A stretch of 10,741 bases of DNA from Stephanodiscus triporus. Lineage: Eukaryota; Bacillariophyta; Thalassiosirophyceae; Thalassiosirales; Thalassiosiraceae. Below are positions 7,693 to 10,741 of the stretch, piece after piece. The notes under the pieces are model-generated. The model searched no databases. It was not told the origin of the DNA and saw only the letters and a list, made by a program, of their open reading frames with translations. Position numbers and translations under genes: made by a program. How positions within the stretch are numbered: position 1 is the stretch's first letter; the number at the start of each line of letters is the position of its first letter. The stretch is from assembly GCA_036939755.1 (NCBI GenBank), contig JALLAZ010001017.1, forward strand, positions 1 through 10,741, in the 5' to 3' direction.

Positions 7693-8415
7693 ATGGTATT
7701 TCTCTGCGACTTACAATCGGAGGTTTTCGGAGGTTTTTTATTGCTCGAAAAAGAGATCCATAAAGATATGGCAAGGTGGCGTTCTGGAAGGTAAGACAGT
7801 CAATCACATCGCGAATAACTACTCATATGATGTGTTGGGGGCACTTGCTGGTGATCAAAAAAGGATCTTCGTTTCAGACGTATTGACATTCATTGGTGGC
7901 ATGACCAGGTTGGAACGTGAAAATACAATGCTGACGGCAATGACACCTGATCAGATTCCAGAATGTGTTCATCGATACTTTACTAAAATGTTGGATTCCA
8001 TTTTCCAACATGCCATCCGAACTGAAAATCGCACTGGATTTTCACTTCATATTTCGATTCCGGGTAGTATCAACGAGCCTTCGATTCAGCACTTCACACT
8101 CTACTTTTCTCACAGAGCTAATCTTGCTAAGCGTAACAATCCGTCGGGTGTTGCAAAGGTCAATCGACAGAGTCATGGCGTGAAGAGGAAACGCTGCAGC
8201 CACGAGGGATGCACAAACCTTTCCCAAAATGGCGGAGTTTGTATCGAGCATGGCGCAAAGGTGAAACGCTGCAGCCACGAGGGGTGCACAAACACCGTCC
8301 AAAACGGCGTAGTTTGTTTCACGCATGGTGCGAAGTATAAACGCTGCAGCCACCCGGGTTGCCGTAAATAGCCCAAAAGAGAGGAGTTTGCATCAGGCAT
8401 GGCGCACGAATTTGA
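7693..8415 (+). pseudogene. Broken gene of the CSHxGC...GxCxxHG repeat family
   Basis: Protein-like sequence runs through three frames. An ATG in good context at 7693 opens 33 codons up to a TAA at 7792-7794. The next frame, without any ATG between its upstream stop at 7664 and 7901, carries a conserved-looking region (LAGDQKRIFVSDV, RLERENTMLTAMTPDQIPE, FTKMLDSIFQHAI) and two full Cys/His repeats (CSHEGCTN...GVCIEHGAK). It stops at 8369-8371 inside a third repeat. The rest of that repeat (AQKRGVCIRHGA) reads on in the third frame to TGA at 8413-8415. The repeat spacing shows unit 3 is one base short. The Cys/His pattern resembles small zinc-binding repeats expanded in Thalassiosira-like diatoms; function is unknown. 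TATAAAAT lies at 7657-7664. Alternatives are a short functional protein from ATG 7901 (156 aa), or assembly errors. Confidence 0.65.
8191..8414 (+). repeat. Three tandem 75-nt units encoding Cys/His repeats
   Basis: Units begin at 8191, 8266 and 8341, each with ACGCTGCAGCCAC, exactly 75 nt apart. The downstream CATGG landmark lies 58 nt after the start in units 1 and 2 (8249, 8324) but 57 nt after it in unit 3 (8398). Each unit encodes 25 residues of the form CSHxGC-x9-GxxC-xxHGAK. Confidence 0.9.
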
Positions 8416-8539
8416 GACAAAATGTAAACAGTAGTGGACGGAAATCACTTTGTTGCTACCAATAGTATGACTTGATTCATTGCCACAGTTAGCAATACAG
8501 TATTCATTTTACATCTTACTACCAAATACTAGACATGAC

Positions 8540-9947
8540 CTACTTCGAACCAAATAGAATTTGACACAGAAAATCATCATCTATGCGCAACACTTTGCCA
8601 CATGGGATTTGGGCCAGTGCGGCACCATGCTCTTCATTCAACGACTCAATCCTTTGCTGTGTGCAGTCTTCTCGATGCTTTTCGATATCGCAGGCGTTTT
8701 TGGTCAAACCATTGGAAGGGGCATTGGTGGATGCGGATGCGCAAAAGCTGACGCCGTCTGATAGGCAGTTTTCGTCGTCAATATCACCGTTGCTGCAGTT
8801 TTCTTGTTGGGTGCTCCTTGGGGTAAGTATCCCGATGAAACATCGTTTCATTGGGGCAGCATCCACAAAGACAATCTATTTCGAGAAAGAGGAGGGTGTT
8901 TTTAGATGTCGTAACAATGCAGAGTGGTAGAAAAGCAACAGCCGATGATGATATTTTCTTACAGTGACATTGTATCGTGTGGATGAATTGTGGAAGGGTT
9001 TACACGAAAGAGTGATTGACAAATGAGACGGCGAGGATGGCCTTGACTTCTTCTTGAGGTCATCGTCACTCGTCATTCCGGTTGTTGTCAACACATCCAC
9101 TTCCTGTTCCTCGAAAGAAGCATAAGACGTGTTCTTGTTGTCAGTCGGGGAATAAATCTCCACCTCGACAATAGGAACGTTATGTAATGACATCGCCAGC
9201 ATACTATACAACAGCGGCAAGGACTTAGAATCGACTAATTCAAAGATGGTGATGGGTTTTTTAATGAGTGATGATGATGATTTGTGTGTTATTATATCAG
9301 AGAAGGCTTTATTCCCTGTGGGAAAGGGAAAGGAGAATAAACTTGGATTGAGACATTGTTCGCAAGAAGCCATGATGAAATAATGAGAAGGGGGAAATGA
9401 TTAATAATGACTTACAATGAGTGATGAGGCCACCCGAACTTGCGACTAATTGTATCGCATTTGGATGAGCCTCCAGCTCGTCAAAGATGTCGAATAGAGA
9501 AGAATCGCTGCTGCTAAAGCTGATGATGCTGTCATCATCACCATCAGTACTGCCATCACGAAAGGAAGACAAGGATTCGATATCATCATGAAAATAGTTT
9601 CCACCATGCTCAGTCTCGGTCTTCTGCCGTTTATTGGCATTGAAATCTCTCGATTCATTCATCGTCTTGGCAATGAAATTTGTTTGGAGACTGTTCATTT
9701 GGAGAGGTTCTAATTTCGGTAGTTGCGCAAGAAGAACGTCGGTGTCGCGCCACAGCAATGGATTGAATAGAGGTAGGGCATGGCTATGGGTCTTTCCGAT
9801 GGTGGGAGCGCTCATTGTAGTGCCCATGACAGTGTCTTTGTTGTCGCCATCAGACACGTCGACCTCATCGTTCATTTCATCCCTTTTTGGAATATTTGCT
9901 TGCAAAACTTGGCAAGAGGCATTAGATTCTTTGATGTAGATGGGCAT
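8540..9947 (-). CDS. PAS-domain-like protein with acidic N-terminus, three exons
   Basis: Exons 9947-9416, 9315-8963 and 8875-8540 give 406 aa. Introns are 100 nt (phase 1, strong pyrimidine tract before CAG) and 87 nt (phase 0), both GT-AG. Residues 1-150 are Asp/Ser-rich and probably disordered, with a basic NKRQK patch (105-109) that could be a nuclear signal. From about 159, HPNAIQLVASSGGLITHWNKAF followed by ITIFELVD, SLPLLYSMLA resembles the first half of a PAS domain (PNAI, G-x-I-x-x-W-N-xAF, then the helix). An acidic and Ser/Thr-rich insert (about 232-273) precedes LSITLSCKPF and YNVTIVFVDAAPMKRCFIGILTP (to about 313), which look like the last PAS strands. No DNA-binding or kinase domain follows. 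A sensory or transcriptional-partner role is possible. The PAS call rests on pattern recognition; the exon structure is firmer. Confidence 0.65.
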
Positions 9948-10005
9948 TTTGTGGACGATTGGTTGTGACGCTGGTGGTGATACAACTCAATGTTTTATTG
10001 TGGGA

Positions 10006-10371
10006 TCAGGTGGTGCCCATTTGATAGAAATCGGCGGTAGACTGGAAGACAGCGCGAATCGCCTTCGCATCTTGATTACCGATGATTGTTGATGGAATGT
10101 CATCTGCGTGACGCGTGTAGGAGTATGTGGTGCGAGTTCTTTCAGTGATGCTTGGTGTGAGCAGCTGTTGGTAGCCGATAGAGTTCGGTTTGCTGCTTTG
10201 CGCAGCTGCCGTAAAATCATTTTGAATCTTACTTCTGTGTACTTTGTAGGTTATGATGGCTGTGGGCGAGCAGGAAAGCTTGCCTGCTGTCTCCTGAGTG
10301 AAGAGACAGCTGAACGACATCAACAAAACCGCCTTGCCTTTTCTAAAAAGGAAGAAGTTGAAGTTGCCCAT
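10006..10371 (-). CDS. Weak ORF, or 5' exon of the PAS-like gene
   Basis: The first ATG at 10371 opens 121 codons to TGA at 10008-10006, on the same strand as the PAS-like gene and 58 bp upstream of its ATG. The translation begins with a hydrophobic stretch interrupted by basic residues and continues as Ser/Thr-rich sequence without a recognised domain. A GT at 10079-10078 and an AG at 9972-9971 would make a 109-nt intron joining this ORF in frame to the PAS-like protein (511 aa in total). AATAAA at 9999-9994 on the same strand could instead be a polyadenylation-like signal. A separate small gene, an upstream exon or a chance ORF all remain possible. Confidence 0.25.
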   Translation of the reverse strand: MGNFNFFLFRKGKAVLLMSFSCLFTQETAGKLSCSPTAIITYKVHRSKIQNDFTAAAQSSKPNSIGYQQLLTPSITERTRTTYSYTRHADDIPSTIIGNQDAKAIRAVFQSTADFYQMGTT

Positions 10372-10445
10372 TTTGTTTTTTGATGGTGACAAGGAGGGTT
10401 GGGAGCAGCTGTTGGTTGCCAGCGAGAAAGGTTGGTCATGACACA

Positions 10446-10652
10446 GGTAAGGTTCCTACTCTAGGTATTCAGGTTTCAGATGGACTGTGTCCCGAGTGCA
10501 GAATAGTATTAGAAAAACTACATCATCCACGACAGTCCTAGAGTAAGTCAGATATTTTCAAAATAAAACATCTGTCAATTAAGACTGTTCAAGTGGATAT
10601 TCTGCCGCCCCAAAGTACGAATTCATACCTAGAGGTAAGGTATCTCCTTACC
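10446..10652. repeat. Imperfect terminal inverted repeats around about 156 bp
   Basis: GGTAAGG...CCTACTCTAGGTAT at 10446-10468 is matched in reverse complement by 10625-10652. The innermost 10 bp (CTCTAGGTAT at 10459-10468, ATACCTAGAG at 10625-10634) are perfect and the outer part aligns with small gaps. The enclosed sequence has no ORF. The layout resembles a small non-autonomous DNA element, but no target-site duplication was identified. Confidence 0.45.
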
Positions 10653-10687
10653 GGGTTGTGGTAGCATTTACTACGATACCACAAACC
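10653..10687. repeat. Hairpin-forming inverted repeat
   Basis: Arms GGGTTGTGGTA (10653-10663) and TACCACAAACC (10677-10687) pair at 10 of 11 positions around a 13-nt loop. It directly abuts the outer end of the preceding inverted-repeat pair, which itself can fold locally (GGTAAGG at 10634-10640 with CCTTACC at 10646-10652). Confidence 0.7.
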
Positions 10688-10693
10688 TTTTTT

Positions 10694-10736
10694 AGGTACG
10701 CGTACGTACTTTTACCTATGTAGACTCAGTCTGAGA
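10694..10736. repeat. Cluster of short palindromes at the right edge
   Basis: AGGTA (10694-10698) pairs with TACCT (10713-10717) around the perfect palindrome GTACGCGTAC (10696-10705). Just after it, CTCAG-T-CTGAG (about 10725-10735) is a further perfect inverted repeat. With the two preceding repeats this makes about 300 bp unusually dense in dyad symmetry, truncated by the window end. Confidence 0.55.
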
Positions 10737-10741
10737 CCCCC

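Noticed and set aside
10108..10383. 91-codon + strand ORF near the right edge
   Set aside because: Begins with GTG, lacks motifs, and overlaps a minus-strand ORF that connects better to a neighbouring gene.
1..10741. CRISPR array, bacterial operon or phage features
   Set aside because: No direct-repeat/spacer pattern exists, and the GT-AG introns and protein families show eukaryotic nuclear DNA.

Overview
The window looks like nuclear DNA of a photosynthetic stramenopile, most likely a centric diatom of the Thalassiosira type. The evidence is short GT-AG introns (87-207 nt), compact alternating gene order, a flagellar axoneme protein, a Cys/His repeat family (CSHxGC...GxCxxHG) that I associate with Thalassiosira-type genomes, and moderate GC with one strongly GC3-biased gene. 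The species is an inference; no rRNA or tRNA marker is present.

Layout, left to right: (1) the last 43 codons of an unidentified + strand gene (3-134); (2) a four-exon minus-strand cathepsin Z/X-like cysteine protease (2179-691, 386 aa); (3) an intergenic region with a perfect CRE palindrome and a TATA box; (4) a two-exon + strand gene for an unrecognised secretory-pathway membrane protein (3150-4493, 378 aa: signal peptide, 10-Cys lumenal domain, three membrane segments, Asp/His-rich tail); (5) a two-exon minus-strand secreted CAP/SCP protein (5731-4788, 273 aa); (6) a divergent promoter region; (7) an intronless + strand gene for a DRC2/CCDC65-like subunit of the nexin-dynein regulatory complex (6118-7650, 510 aa), preceded by a seven-codon upstream ORF; (8) a broken + strand gene of the CSHxGC repeat family (about 7693-8415) with two apparent frameshifts; (9) a three-exon minus-strand PAS-like protein (9947-8540, 406 aa), possibly with a further 5' exon; (10) a right edge (about 10440-10741) without a convincing gene but with nested inverted repeats, resembling a small non-autonomous or foldback element.

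The genes are single eukaryotic transcription units, not an operon. Three of them (cathepsin, 10-Cys membrane protein, CAP protein) enter the secretory pathway, but nothing shows that they act together. I did not find an obvious new multi-gene system. The most interesting items are the DRC2 gene in a lineage whose sperm axoneme is reduced, the unrecognised membrane protein, the repeat-register evidence that the CSHxGC gene is broken, a cathepsin Z whose propeptide lacks the usual inhibitory cysteine, and the inverted-repeat cluster at the right edge. Exon boundaries were deduced by matching GT-AG sites, phase and protein family continuity, and are not backed by transcripts.
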